Positions 46,490 through 55,343 of a stretch of 59,975 bases of DNA are shown here, in pieces. The stretch's first letter is position 1; each line of letters opens with the position of its first letter. The position numbers and the translations under genes are program-made. Source of the DNA: Clostridia bacterium (GTDB lineage Bacteria; Bacillota; Clostridia; TANB77; CAG-508); the NCBI GenBank assembly GCA_022796855.1, contig JAAWJM010000008.1, positions 1 through 59,975 of the forward strand, given 5' to 3'. The notes below the pieces were generated by a model. It worked only from the letters and a program-made list of their open reading frames with translations, was not told the origin of the DNA and did not search any database.

Positions 46490-46506
46490 TGTCGAAATTT
46501 GTCGAG
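46490..46506 (+). promoter_or_regulatory. Two Spo0A-box-like motifs before the Spo0A-like gene
   Basis: TGTCGAA (46490-46496) and TGTCGAG (46500-46506) are ten bases apart, one helical turn. This matches the 0A-box core TGTCGAA and suggests control by Spo0A or by the encoded paralogue. Confidence 0.45.
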
Positions 46507-46627
46507 AAAATAATTACGCTAAACGTAAAATTTGCAAAAAAATGAAAAAATTTCGATTTTTTTGTAACGAAATGGGTAAAAAATGACTCTTATATAGTGA
46601 GAAGAAAAAAATAGGAGGTAGAAAATT

Positions 46628-47362
46628 ATGAACCGTTTTGCAATTTTAGAAAATGACTTAGAATTTTCAAGAAATTTATTGAATGACATCATGAGCAATA
46701 ACAATAAGGTACGTTTAGTACGACTTGCTGTGAAGACAGAAGAACTTGAAGACAAACTAGAAAAATTAGAGAAAGGAGATATTTTAATATTTAATTTAGA
46801 TATTCCAGATGAAAATCGCTTAGAACTATTGGACAAGCTAAAACAAACCCACAGACCTTTACCATATATTATTGCCTATAGTAAAGAAATCGAACATTAC
46901 CAAGCAATGTCACAATATAAAAACTATTTTTATAAAGGAATTCAAAAACCATTTGATAAAAAAAGAATAGTAGAAATGGTAAATCAAATTACCTACGAAA
47001 CCTGCATTCATTACTATGAAAAACAAGTAAAACAGGAACTACATAAATTTGAAATGAATATTATAACAAAAGGTTATGCGTATATTGTAGAAGCAATTAC
47101 GTTTTCTTTAGAAAACGAAAATTTACTAACAGACATGACACATGGATTATACAAAATGATTGCAGCAAGACATGGTGTTAGCGTAGATAATGTAAAATGG
47201 TCTATTGAAAAAGCAATGAAATCTGTCATACGATATACCAATTCCAAAATTATGAACTCATATTTCTATGTTGTATCAGGAGAAAAAATAACGCCCAAAA
47301 TGTTTATTACTACAATTGTTGAAAATTTAAAGGAAAAAATAGAGGAAGAACAATACGCTTAA
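46628..47362 (+). CDS. Spo0A-like response regulator with a degenerate receiver (Asp56 to Asn)
   Basis: A 244-aa protein. The N-terminal half (1-120) aligns in length with the Spo0A receiver: GDILIFNLDIP occupies the place of DVLVLDIIMP, so the phosphorylated Asp is N56, while the Lys of the KPF motif (GIQKPFD) is kept. The C-terminal half (about 135-244) has the Spo0A effector layout (ITKGYAYIVEAI, LYKMIAARHGVSVDNVKWSI, EKAMKSVIRYTNSKIMNSYF). It is probably a DNA-binding regulator that does not respond to aspartyl phosphorylation. AGGAGG precedes ATG 46628. The canonical spo0A is not in the window. Confidence 0.8.
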   Translation: MNRFAILENDLEFSRNLLNDIMSNNNKVRLVRLAVKTEELEDKLEKLEKGDILIFNLDIPDENRLELLDKLKQTHRPLPYIIAYSKEIEHYQAMSQYKNYFYKGIQKPFDKKRIVEMVNQITYETCIHYYEKQVKQELHKFEMNIITKGYAYIVEAITFSLENENLLTDMTHGLYKMIAARHGVSVDNVKWSIEKAMKSVIRYTNSKIMNSYFYVVSGEKITPKMFITTIVENLKEKIEEEQYA

Positions 47363-47394
47363 ATGGTACTTTTGAAAAAAGATAAAATATAGTA

Positions 47395-47418
47395 AAGGTC
47401 GATTAAGTTTATCGACCC
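47395..47418. repeat. Minimal REP-like palindrome
   Basis: GGTCGAT...ATCGACC between the convergent Spo0A-like and ytaF genes; probably the shared terminator. Confidence 0.5.
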
Positions 47419-47421
47419 CAA

Positions 47422-48066
47422 TTATAGCATAAAACGACTAATACCAATACAAATTAGTAATACTCCAGATAAAGTACTCCAAATATTTTCAGGAAGGCGA
47501 GAAACGCATCGTAATTTCTCCCCAAGAATTCTACCAAGAGACAAAAAGAGAAGTTGAAAAGTAGCCACCAAAATAGGAAATAAATACGAAGGACAACCAA
47601 TCATACTACTACAAATACCAATACAAATCGAATCAATCGATAAACAAAAACCTAAATAAATGGCTTCTTTCCAATCAATCTTTTTAGAATGGTCTAAATC
47701 CGAAAACATAGGATTACGAATAATTTGAATCGTAATTCCTAAAAAGCGAATCATAAATTCATATACTGTAGGAGAAGGAACTTGTAATATTTCTTCTTCT
47801 TTTTTGGGACTAATAGCCTGGTAAATAATCCATAAGCCCATTAACACCAAAAAACAAGCTCCAATCCATTTTGTAAAATTTTCTGAAAAAATCTCATTTA
47901 ATATTCCACCAATGTGAACCGACAAAGTCGTAATCAAAATAGAAATCATAAACAAAATGATTTTAGAAGTACGGCAAATTTTGGTATTTCGTATTCCATA
48001 TGTAATACCAATACCAAAGGAATCGATACTAACCGAAAGTGCTAAAATAAGTAAGCTAAGAAGCAT
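47422..48066 (-). CDS. ytaF: Sporulation membrane protein YtaF (MntP-like fold)
   Basis: A 214-aa protein of about six helices with the paired signatures SVSIDSFGIGITYGIRN (N-terminal half) and LGFCLSIDSICIGICSSMIG (C-terminal half), an internal duplication characteristic of YtaF and MntP exporters. YtaF is linked to sporulation in B. subtilis, with ion transport suspected. It lies next to the Spo0A-like gene, convergently. Confidence 0.88.
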   Translation of the reverse strand: MLLSLLILALSVSIDSFGIGITYGIRNTKICRTSKIILFMISILITTLSVHIGGILNEIFSENFTKWIGACFLVLMGLWIIYQAISPKKEEEILQVPSPTVYEFMIRFLGITIQIIRNPMFSDLDHSKKIDWKEAIYLGFCLSIDSICIGICSSMIGCPSYLFPILVATFQLLFLSLGRILGEKLRCVSRLPENIWSTLSGVLLICIGISRFML

Positions 48067-48165
48067 GATATTTTCACCTCATTTACATAATATGAGAAAA
48101 TACGTCTTTTGTGAATATATAGACAAATACGGTTCAAATATGGTATGATAAATACGGTGGTAGAT

Positions 48166-49134
48166 ATGTTAACAGAAGAACAAAAAGAATATATTATCAA
48201 AGAATTGGATAAAAAAGGAATCGGAGTACAAACGCAAGATTATGTATTACACTATTGTGAAGTGAATGCAAAGTTATATGCACATGTCATTCCGATTCAA
48301 GATATTATAAAAAGAGTAGTGGTAAATTTAGATAAAGATATCAAACATTATAAAAAACTAACTTATTCAAGGTATAATACCGAAGATAAAGACATAAAAA
48401 TAGCTTTATTAACGCGTGGAAAAATTAAGAAAAATACTATTTTCCATGAACTTGATCATATGGCTACGTCATCAAAAGACAATTTAAAGCAAGCAAATAA
48501 TGGAAAAAGTTATTCTCATTTAGAATGTGGATTAGATATGAGAATGAACCTTAACAATGGAGAATTTACTAGTTTTACAGGATTGAATGAAGGAATTACA
48601 GAATATAAGGTTATGAAATATGTTTTATATGAGAATGCTAGGAAACATGATGTAAAAAAGTATAAATCCGATAGTTGTTATTTACCTTATATTAATGTAG
48701 TAAGTCAATTAGTGGATATGTTAGGAGAAGATACTATTGTTCGAGACCAATTTTATGGTGACATTGTTGATTTATGTGAAAAATTGGATGAAAAAGTACA
48801 GGGAAAATATAATCTATTTGAGATTGTTAATGATATGAATAAATCAGTGTTTTTAAAAAAATCCAATTTTTTTCATCCAATTCGTACGATAAAGGCAAAA
48901 AAGAATTTAAAACAAAAGTTAGAAATTTCAAAAAAAATTACACAATGTACTAATCTAGGAATTACATTATCGAAAGAAGAAATGAATGTAAAAGATTTAA
49001 ATGATATTCTTGCTTCTAATAGAAAAAGAACAAAAGAATATCAAAAATTTGACTTTATTCCAAAGGTAATTCTAAAAGGAAGTCCACTAGTTCCCAAAGA
49101 AGCATATAAAGGAACAAAGTCATTAGAAAGATAA
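48166..49134 (+). CDS. Uncharacterised protein with a HELDH zinc-peptidase-like motif
   Basis: About 322 residues. The central motif FHELDHMATS (HExxH type) and the acidic NEGITEYKVMKYVL about 55 residues later (a possible third ligand) suggest a gluzincin-like metallopeptidase fold. The C-terminal third is basic and helical. I recognise no named family. An in-frame ATG at 48145 overlaps a TATGAT -10 box (48143-48148; TAGACA 18 bases upstream), so ATG 48166 after GGTGG is preferred. It has no signal peptide. Confidence 0.6.
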   Translation: MLTEEQKEYIIKELDKKGIGVQTQDYVLHYCEVNAKLYAHVIPIQDIIKRVVVNLDKDIKHYKKLTYSRYNTEDKDIKIALLTRGKIKKNTIFHELDHMATSSKDNLKQANNGKSYSHLECGLDMRMNLNNGEFTSFTGLNEGITEYKVMKYVLYENARKHDVKKYKSDSCYLPYINVVSQLVDMLGEDTIVRDQFYGDIVDLCEKLDEKVQGKYNLFEIVNDMNKSVFLKKSNFFHPIRTIKAKKNLKQKLEISKKITQCTNLGITLSKEEMNVKDLNDILASNRKRTKEYQKFDFIPKVILKGSPLVPKEAYKGTKSLER

Positions 49135-49137
49135 AAG

Positions 49138-49175
49138 CAAGAAATTAGAGGGAACTTTAATTTCTTGTTTTTTGT
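49138..49175 (+). terminator. Terminator after the metallopeptidase-like gene
   Basis: CAAGAAATTA / TAATTTCTTG stem followed by TTTTTTG. Confidence 0.8.
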
Positions 49176-49234
49176 TTATCATAAAATCCTAGTACAAGCA
49201 TATAGTTATAAAAACAAACAAAGGAGAGGATTTT

Positions 49235-51895
49235 ATGTGGCATTGTTTACGTGCAGATGAAGTGGAAAGAAACTTAAAGACGAATGTGTACAAAGGATTA
49301 AGTGGAGAGGAGGCAAGTAGGAGGCTTGAGAAAGATGGGCTAAATCGATTAGAGGATAAGAAAAAAGAAAATATTGTGGTTCGCTTCTTAAAGCAGTTTA
49401 ATGATTTTATGATTTTAATTTTAATTGCAGCTTCTGTTATTTCGGCAGGAATGGCATATATAGAAGGAAGCCATGATTACATGGATTCTATTATCATTAT
49501 TTCAATTGTTATATTCAATGCTATTATGGGAATTGTGCAAGAAGCAAAAGCGGAAAAATCCTTAGAAGCTTTAAAGAAAATGGCAGCACCTCTTGCAAAG
49601 GTGAAACGAAATGGTAAAATAGAAACCATTGAAAGCGAAAAATTGGTAAGAGGAGATATTGTAATTTTGGAAGCTGGTAATTTTGTTCCAGCAGATTGTA
49701 GGTTAATAAAAAGTGCAAATCTAAAAGTAGAAGAATCGGCTCTAACGGGAGAAACGTTACCAGTAGAAAAACAGGCCAATGCGTTACTTAGGGAACATGT
49801 ACCACTAGGAGATATGACGAACATGGTATTTGCTACTACGATTGTAGTAAATGGACATGCAGAAGCAATTGTCGTAGAAACTGGTATGCACACTAATGTA
49901 GGAAAAATTGCAAAAATGATTTTGCAAGATGAGGCCCCACAAACACCAATTCAAAAAAAGCTAGCACAGGTCGGAAAAATATTAGGAACCGCTTGTTTAC
50001 TAATCTGTTTTGCTATTTTTATCATTGGTATTTTTAAGAAAATCCCAATTATGGAAATGTTTATGACTTCCATTGGACTAGCCGTTGCAGCAATTCCAGA
50101 AGGACTCCCAGCCATTGTTACTATTATGCTATCCATTGGAGTAACAAAAATGGCAAAAAACAATGCCATTATTCGAAAATTACCAGCCGTGGAAACCCTA
50201 GGCAGTAGTAGTGTAATTTGTTCAGATAAAACAGGAACCTTAACGCAAAATAAAATGAAAGTAGTAGAAGTACAAGATATGAATGGAAAAGTCATTCTTG
50301 AAAAAGAATACCAGTATTTATTAGCAACCGCTAGTATGTGTACCGACTGCCAAATTGCAAACGTAGAAGGGAAGGAAACCGCCATAGGAGAAGCAACCGA
50401 AATTGCCATTGTCAATGAAGCCTTACGAGTAGGAGAAAATAAGGAACAATGGGAGGAACATTACCCAAGGCAAAACGAAATACCTTTTGATTCCAATCGA
50501 AAATTAATGACCACCATTCATCGTTATGGAGACAAATACCGTGTTATCACCAAAGGTGCACCAGATGTGTTAATCGAACGTTGTAAAAACTATTATTATC
50601 ATGGAAAAGAAGAAAGTTTTACAAGTAGAAAAAAAGAAGAGATGAATGCAAAAAATCAGGAAATGGGAGAAAAAGCCTTAAGAGTATTAGCAGTAGCCTA
50701 CCGTGATTTTTCGGTACTACCAGAAAAAATAGATACCAATATTATCGAAAAAGACCTTACATTTATGGGATTAATTGGAATGATTGATCCACCAAGAGAA
50801 GGGGTAAAAGACGCTGTAGCAACCTGTAAAAAAGCAGGAATTAAGACGGTTATGATTACAGGAGATCATATTGTAACCGCAAAAGCCATTGCCAAAGAAT
50901 TAGGGATTTTAAAATTACACGATTTCGCCATAACAGGAGCTGAACTTGACAAACTACCCGAGGAAGAACTTAGGAAAAACATCATGCGTTATTCAGTATT
51001 TGCTCGAGTTAGCCCAGAGCATAAAGTAAGAATTGTAAAAGCCTATCGAAGTACAGGAGCAGTTGTTGCCATGACAGGAGACGGTGTAAATGACGCTCCA
51101 GCTTTGAAAAATGCTGACATTGGAATTGCCATGGGAAAAAATGGAACCGATGTGGCAAAAAATGCTTCGGATATGATTTTAACAGATGATAATTTTGTTA
51201 CGATTGTAAAAGCGGTCAAACAAGGAAGAAATATATTTGATAATATTAAAAAAGCAGTACACTTTTTAATTTCTACGAATATTGGAGAAATTGTAACCAT
51301 TTTTATGGGGTTATTATTAGGACTAGAATCTCCCTTACTTGCCATTCAGTTATTATGGATTAACCTAGTAACCGATTCTATTCCAGCCATTGCACTAGGA
51401 CTAGAAAAACCAGACAAAGATATTATGAATAAAAAGCCACAAAATAGTAAAAAGGGGATTTTTTCGGATGGCTTATGGGGAAAAATCTTTGTAGAAGGTA
51501 CCATGCTTGGTATGCTTACCCTACTTGCTTTTAGCCTAGGTAATCACTTATATGGACTAGAAACCGGAAGAACCATGGCATTTTTAAGCTTAGGTTTACT
51601 AGAACTAGTTCATAGCTTTAATATTAAAAGCGAAGAATCTATTTTCAAAGTAGGATTGTTTGAAAACCGTTATTTAGTAGGAGCTTTTCTACTAGGCAGT
51701 ATCTTACAAATTGGTGTCGTATGTTTGCCAGTACTTGCTAATATCTTTGGACTAGTACCACTAAGTTTTAAAGCATGGGGCTACGTAATCGCCATTTCCA
51801 TATCCCCACTTTTCATTATTGAAATACAAAAGAAATTTAATGAACTAAAATTCGGAAAGCGTGTGTATGGGTATAAGGATAAAATGGATTATTAG
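49235..51895 (+). CDS. Calcium-type P-type ATPase
   Basis: An 886-aa P2A-like ATPase. The N-terminal cation ATPase domain is followed by the actuator loop (SALTGETLPVEK), PEGLPAIV in the ion-binding helix 4, the phosphorylation site D331-KTGTLT, the nucleotide domain (TKGAPDVL), the hinge (MTGDGVNDAPALKNADIGIA) and C-terminal helices with the cation-binding residues NLVTDSIPAIALGLE. This is the SERCA/PMCA-like arrangement, predicted to export calcium (or manganese). AGGAGAGG precedes ATG 49235. All CGG trinucleotides are out of frame. Confidence 0.93.
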   Translation: MWHCLRADEVERNLKTNVYKGLSGEEASRRLEKDGLNRLEDKKKENIVVRFLKQFNDFMILILIAASVISAGMAYIEGSHDYMDSIIIISIVIFNAIMGIVQEAKAEKSLEALKKMAAPLAKVKRNGKIETIESEKLVRGDIVILEAGNFVPADCRLIKSANLKVEESALTGETLPVEKQANALLREHVPLGDMTNMVFATTIVVNGHAEAIVVETGMHTNVGKIAKMILQDEAPQTPIQKKLAQVGKILGTACLLICFAIFIIGIFKKIPIMEMFMTSIGLAVAAIPEGLPAIVTIMLSIGVTKMAKNNAIIRKLPAVETLGSSSVICSDKTGTLTQNKMKVVEVQDMNGKVILEKEYQYLLATASMCTDCQIANVEGKETAIGEATEIAIVNEALRVGENKEQWEEHYPRQNEIPFDSNRKLMTTIHRYGDKYRVITKGAPDVLIERCKNYYYHGKEESFTSRKKEEMNAKNQEMGEKALRVLAVAYRDFSVLPEKIDTNIIEKDLTFMGLIGMIDPPREGVKDAVATCKKAGIKTVMITGDHIVTAKAIAKELGILKLHDFAITGAELDKLPEEELRKNIMRYSVFARVSPEHKVRIVKAYRSTGAVVAMTGDGVNDAPALKNADIGIAMGKNGTDVAKNASDMILTDDNFVTIVKAVKQGRNIFDNIKKAVHFLISTNIGEIVTIFMGLLLGLESPLLAIQLLWINLVTDSIPAIALGLEKPDKDIMNKKPQNSKKGIFSDGLWGKIFVEGTMLGMLTLLAFSLGNHLYGLETGRTMAFLSLGLLELVHSFNIKSEESIFKVGLFENRYLVGAFLLGSILQIGVVCLPVLANIFGLVPLSFKAWGYVIAISISPLFIIEIQKKFNELKFGKRVYGYKDKMDY

Positions 51896-51932
51896 TTTTA
51901 TGAAAGAAAATTAAAAACTTTGTTTTGTTCGC

Positions 51933-51961
51933 TTGTACTTTAGAGATAAATGTTATATAGT
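51933..51961 (+). promoter_or_regulatory. Promoter candidate upstream of the toxin locus
   Basis: TTGTAC 51933-51938, 17 bases, TATAGT 51956-51961. A second candidate, TTGACA 52017-52022 with TATGTT 52039-52044, lies closer to the toxin ORF. Confidence 0.5.
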
Positions 51962-52072
51962 AGTTTATGAAAATGAGAATAAGCAGAGTGTGTTGCCACC
52001 TTTTTCTTCTTAGTTCTTGACAAAAAACTCCGCGATGTTATGTTGTGAGATTGAAAAATGTGGGTGGTAATT

Positions 52073-52195
52073 ATGGTAGAATCAGCGTTAAAAATGACTA
52101 CATATCTATTATTCTATGGATTAATAGGAGTTACTATCATAGATGTTGTCTTAGTAATTGTCATCTTGGGACTACTTATAGACAATAAAAAATAA
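52073..52195 (+). CDS. Small hydrophobic type I toxin-like peptide
   Basis: A 40-residue ORF: a short N-terminal segment, one membrane helix (about 10-36, LIGVTIIDVVLVIVILGLL) and a short charged tail DNKK. Upstream is a weak GGTGG site. A strong hairpin (52190-52218) starts within the stop codon region, and a divergent antisense promoter points at it from 52300. Small single-helix peptide, 3' hairpin and convergent antisense RNA are the hallmarks of type I toxin-antitoxin loci of the Fst/TxpA/holin-like kind. Confidence 0.6.
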   Translation: MVESALKMTTYLLFYGLIGVTIIDVVLVIVILGLLIDNKK

Positions 52196-52265
52196 CCATT
52201 CTGCTTTGACGAGGGAATGGTTATTACTCTTCTTCGGCAACACATTTGCGTGTTTCTCATTTTCT
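52182..52265 (-). ncRNA. Candidate antisense RNA antitoxin
   Basis: Minus-strand promoter TTGACT 52300-52295, 17 bases, TATAAT 52277-52272. Transcription to the left would start near 52265 and end at the hairpin AATAACCATTC...GAATGGTTATT followed by TTTTTTATTG on that strand. The RNA of about 75-85 nt overlaps the 3' end of the toxin message. Confidence 0.55.
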
Positions 52266-52328
52266 ATTTATATTATACACAGATATTTAGGAAAAGTCAA
52301 ATGTTTTTTCTAAAAGGAGAGAGTATGG

Positions 52329-54221
52329 ATGAAAAAAATAGCTAGAAAAATGATGATAGCAGTAATTGCATTTTTTGGCATTTTATTTATTTCTAATTTG
52401 TCAAATGCAAGTGGGCTAATTTTACGAAATTTGGATTATCAGGTAAATTTAAAACAAGATGGAACAGCGGAGGTTGTGGAAACTTGGAAAATTCGTATTG
52501 AGGATACGAATACCTTATTTAAGACGTTTGAAATTGATAAAGACAAGTATAAGGAAATTCGAGATGTTCGTGTAGAAGAAGTTAAGAGTTCAGGAAAGGT
52601 TAATTTTACAAAAATTAACCAAGAAAAGTATCATGTGGATAAGAATTGTTTTTATGCCTTAAAAAATAAGAAAGGGCAATTTGAAATTGCATGGGGAGTT
52701 CATCTAAAGGATACAACAAGAACCTATCAAATTTCTTATACCATTGTGGATGCGATAAAGAATTATGCAGATTGTTCTGAGTTTTATTGGCAATTTATTT
52801 CAACTGAATCAGCAATTCCAGCCAATCGTGTAACAGGAACCATTGAATTACCACGGGCCAGTTTCTAATAAAGAAGAATTAAAAACCTGGGCACATGGAC
52901 CATTAAACGGAAATATTACGATTTTGTCGAATCGTACGGTTTCCTTTGAAGTAGAAAACTTACCAGAAAATACGATGTTAGAAGCAAGAGTAGTAACACC
53001 AAATTATATATTTGCCAATAATCAAAACAAGAGTAGTCAAAATAAATTACAAAGCATTTTATCACAAGAACAAGAATGGGCCAATGAAGCAAACAGGAAA
53101 AGAGAACAGTTACAAAAAAGGCAAGAAATGATAAAAACAACAATGATAATAGGTGCAATTGTGTTTAATATAATAGGAGCTGGTTTGGCGGTCATTGTGA
53201 TAAAAAAGATAATCAAGTATCATAAAGAATTAAAAGAACATCCGATTTTAAAACCGCAAATCCAACTGGAATATTTTAGAGATATACCAGATGAGAAAGA
53301 AACACCAGCTGGAGCAGGTTTCCTATATTATTTTAAAAATACAGGGATTAGTTATCATATGAGTAAAATTCTATCGGCTACGATGCTAGATTTATGCTTA
53401 AAAGGGTATTTAAGTTTTGAGCCAGTAGCAGGAAAAAAAGACCAAATTAAGGTAATATTAAAAGAAAAGAAACCGAGCGAATTACCAGAAGATGAAAGCA
53501 TAATTTACGAGTTATTAAAACAAGTAGCAAACAAAGAAACGAATTCATTTACCATGAAGGAATTCCAAAAATATGCAAGTAATCATTCTAGTAATGTATT
53601 AAGTAAAATAAACAAAATTGAAAAACAAATAAAAATTTTGCAAGAACAAAAAGGGAATTACAGTGAAAAACAAATAGAAACCTATCATATTTGGTTAGCA
53701 AAAGGAATTGGTTATTTATTCTTAAGCATTTTTAGTTTATTTTTCATGCAAATACTAGTTCTTCCAAGTATTGTAGCAATGGGGTATTGTTTCAAAGTGG
53801 GAGGAAGATATAATCAACTAACCAAGAAACGGAGTAGAAGAAAAAGCCAAATGGATCGGTTTAAAAAAATATATGTCTGAGTTTTCGCTTATGAAAGAAA
53901 AAGAAGTACCAGAGTTAGTTTTATGGGAAAAATATTTGGTATATGCTACTGTTTTTGGTATTAGTGAAAAAGTATTAAAACAACTAAAAATGGTATATCC
54001 GATGTTAAGTGATGAAGATTATTTAAACTCACATGGATACACATACATGTATTTAATGTATTCCGGAAATTTTCATGGTTCCTTCTTATCTACATTAAAT
54101 ACATCGGTGGGAAGTTCCTATTCAAATATGACAAACTATTCTTCAGGTTCTGGAGGCGGTGGCGGTTTCTCCAGTGGCGGTGGCTTTGGAGGAGGCGGAG
54201 GCCGGAATGGGCGGAAGATAG
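52329..54221 (+). CDS. DUF2207 membrane protein, decoded through three CGG shifts
   Basis: Three frames must be joined at CGG codons 52854-52856, 53830-53832 and 54203-54205. Restored junctions are IELP-G-PVSNKEELKTWAHG, LTKK-G-VEEKAKWIGLKKYM and FGGGGG-G-MGGR. The 629-aa product has a signal peptide (about 1-27), a beta-rich extracellular DUF2207 domain (about 28-240), a membrane helix, a cytoplasmic domain, a second hydrophobic pair, the conserved SEFSLMKEKEVPELVLWEKY segment and a Gly/Ser-rich tail. The order and tail are those of DUF2207 proteins. With the third shift the protein ends at TAG 54219-54221, directly before a terminator; without it, the frame would run through that terminator. 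AAAGGAGAGA precedes ATG 52329. Function unknown. Confidence 0.9.
52854..52856 (+). other. CGG +1 shift site 14 (DUF2207, first)
   Basis: CCA-CGG-GCC-AGT-TTC-TAA; skipping C gives CCA-GGG-CCA-GTT-TCT-AAT, P-G-P-V-S-N, avoiding the stop. Confidence 0.9.
53830..53832 (+). other. CGG +1 shift site 15 (DUF2207, second)
   Basis: AAA-CGG-AGT-AGA; skipping C gives AAA-GGA-GTA-GAA, K-G-V-E, leading into the conserved AKWIGLKKY segment. Confidence 0.92.
54203..54205 (+). other. CGG +1 shift site 16 (DUF2207, third)
   Basis: GGC-CGG-AAT-GGG; skipping C gives GGC-GGA-ATG-GGC-GGA-AGA-TAG, ending the Gly-rich tail before the terminator. Confidence 0.85.
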
Positions 54222-54222
54222 C

Positions 54223-54253
54223 AAAAAAGAAGGGAAATTCCTTCTTTTTTGTT
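54223..54253 (+). terminator. Terminator after DUF2207
   Basis: AAAAAAGAAGG / CCTTCTTTTTT hairpin starting two bases after the restored stop. Confidence 0.8.
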
Positions 54254-54286
54254 TGTTCTTATCGTATTTCCAAAACGGAAAAAGAA

Positions 54287-54442
54287 TTACGAAACTCCAC
54301 TAGTTTCCTTAGACTTTTTAGGAGAGGACTGGCACTGACAATTGCTATTTGAGCAACCATTGCCCCCCTTGTGTTTGCAACCACAAACGATATTGCCACA
54401 TTGACAGGTTGTTGATGATTTTGTTTTGGTGCCGTTTTCCAT
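54287..54442 (-). CDS. Cys-rich 51-residue protein, metallothionein-like
   Basis: A small ORF read from ATG 54442 (AAAGGAGA site six bases upstream). Seven cysteines are arranged C13-x-C15, C20-x-C22, C30, C35-x-C37 within an otherwise Gly/Asn/Ser/Lys-rich sequence. Closely spaced CxC pairs are typical of metal-binding peptides such as metallothioneins. I do not recognise a specific family. It sits convergent to DUF2207, and no CGG is in frame. Confidence 0.6.
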   Translation of the reverse strand: MENGTKTKSSTTCQCGNIVCGCKHKGGNGCSNSNCQCQSSPKKSKETSGVS

Positions 54443-54544
54443 AAGGTCTCCTTTCTTGGATATGCAGTTTTTATAGGTTAATTATACTGTAAATAGCATC
54501 AAAAATCAAGGATTTAACTAATTATAAGATAACATAAGGTTACA

Positions 54545-55201
54545 TTAATTCTTTCTTTTTCCAAATAAAGATAATACACGTAAGAAAATGTTAATAAAGT
54601 CTAAATATAATTCCATAGCTCCATAAATATGTAACTTGCTTTGGTCTAACGTTTCATCATCTTGTAATGCCTTAATTTTATTCATGTCGTAAGCAGTAAT
54701 TCCAAAAAATACAAATAGAATTACCCAATCTAATCCGACATCTAACATCGAATTACCAAGCCATAAATTAATTACACTTAAAATAATTCCAACAATTAGA
54801 ACACCAAATAATAGAGTTTTCCAATTGCTTAAGTCTTTGCTGGTTTTATAACCATAAAAAGCCATTCCACCAAATAAAAGAGCACTTGCTACAAATAACC
54901 ATACAATTGAATTTAGTTCAAATAGAACAAAGATAGTAGAAAGTGTTACTCCATTTAGCATAGCATATACAAAGAATAAAATTCCAACAATCATTGGAGG
55001 CAATTTTCGAAATAAAAAGGAAAATAAAAGAACAACTAAAACTTCAGCAATGAGTAACATTTCCCAATAACCACCAAAGATAATCGAAATAAATAGTCCA
55101 GATGAATACGTATACCAAGCAACAATAGCAGTTCCTAATAACCCAAGAAACATCCAGAAAAATGTTCTTGCAATTAAAGAACCTTGTTTTTCTTCTTCCA
55201 T
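54545..55201 (-). CDS. Bax inhibitor-1 / YetJ family membrane protein
   Basis: A 218-aa protein with seven hydrophobic helices. The N-terminus IARTFFWMFLGLLGTAIVAW and the C-terminal half, with DWVILFVFFGITAYDMNKIK followed by GAMELYLDFINIFLRVLSLFG, carry the BI-1 aspartyl dyad region. Family members are pH-sensitive calcium leak channels. Sequence upstream of the start (minus strand) contains AAAGGAG. Confidence 0.92.
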   Translation of the reverse strand: MEEEKQGSLIARTFFWMFLGLLGTAIVAWYTYSSGLFISIIFGGYWEMLLIAEVLVVLLFSFLFRKLPPMIVGILFFVYAMLNGVTLSTIFVLFELNSIVWLFVASALLFGGMAFYGYKTSKDLSNWKTLLFGVLIVGIILSVINLWLGNSMLDVGLDWVILFVFFGITAYDMNKIKALQDDETLDQSKLHIYGAMELYLDFINIFLRVLSLFGKRKN

Positions 55202-55343
55202 CGTTTTAACTCCTTTCTTATTTTTCTAGTACTATTATAATACAAAAAGAAAAGAAATACCACTACATAATAAAAAATACTTGATAACCCTTTTTCCAAA
55301 GTAAGAATATACTATATTTAGATAGGTGAAAAAGGAGGAAAAT

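Noticed and set aside
46383..46586. 67-residue plus-strand ORF
   Set aside because: It overlaps a hairpin and the promoter region with 0A-box motifs, and shows Lys/Cys-rich composition typical of chance AT-rich ORFs.
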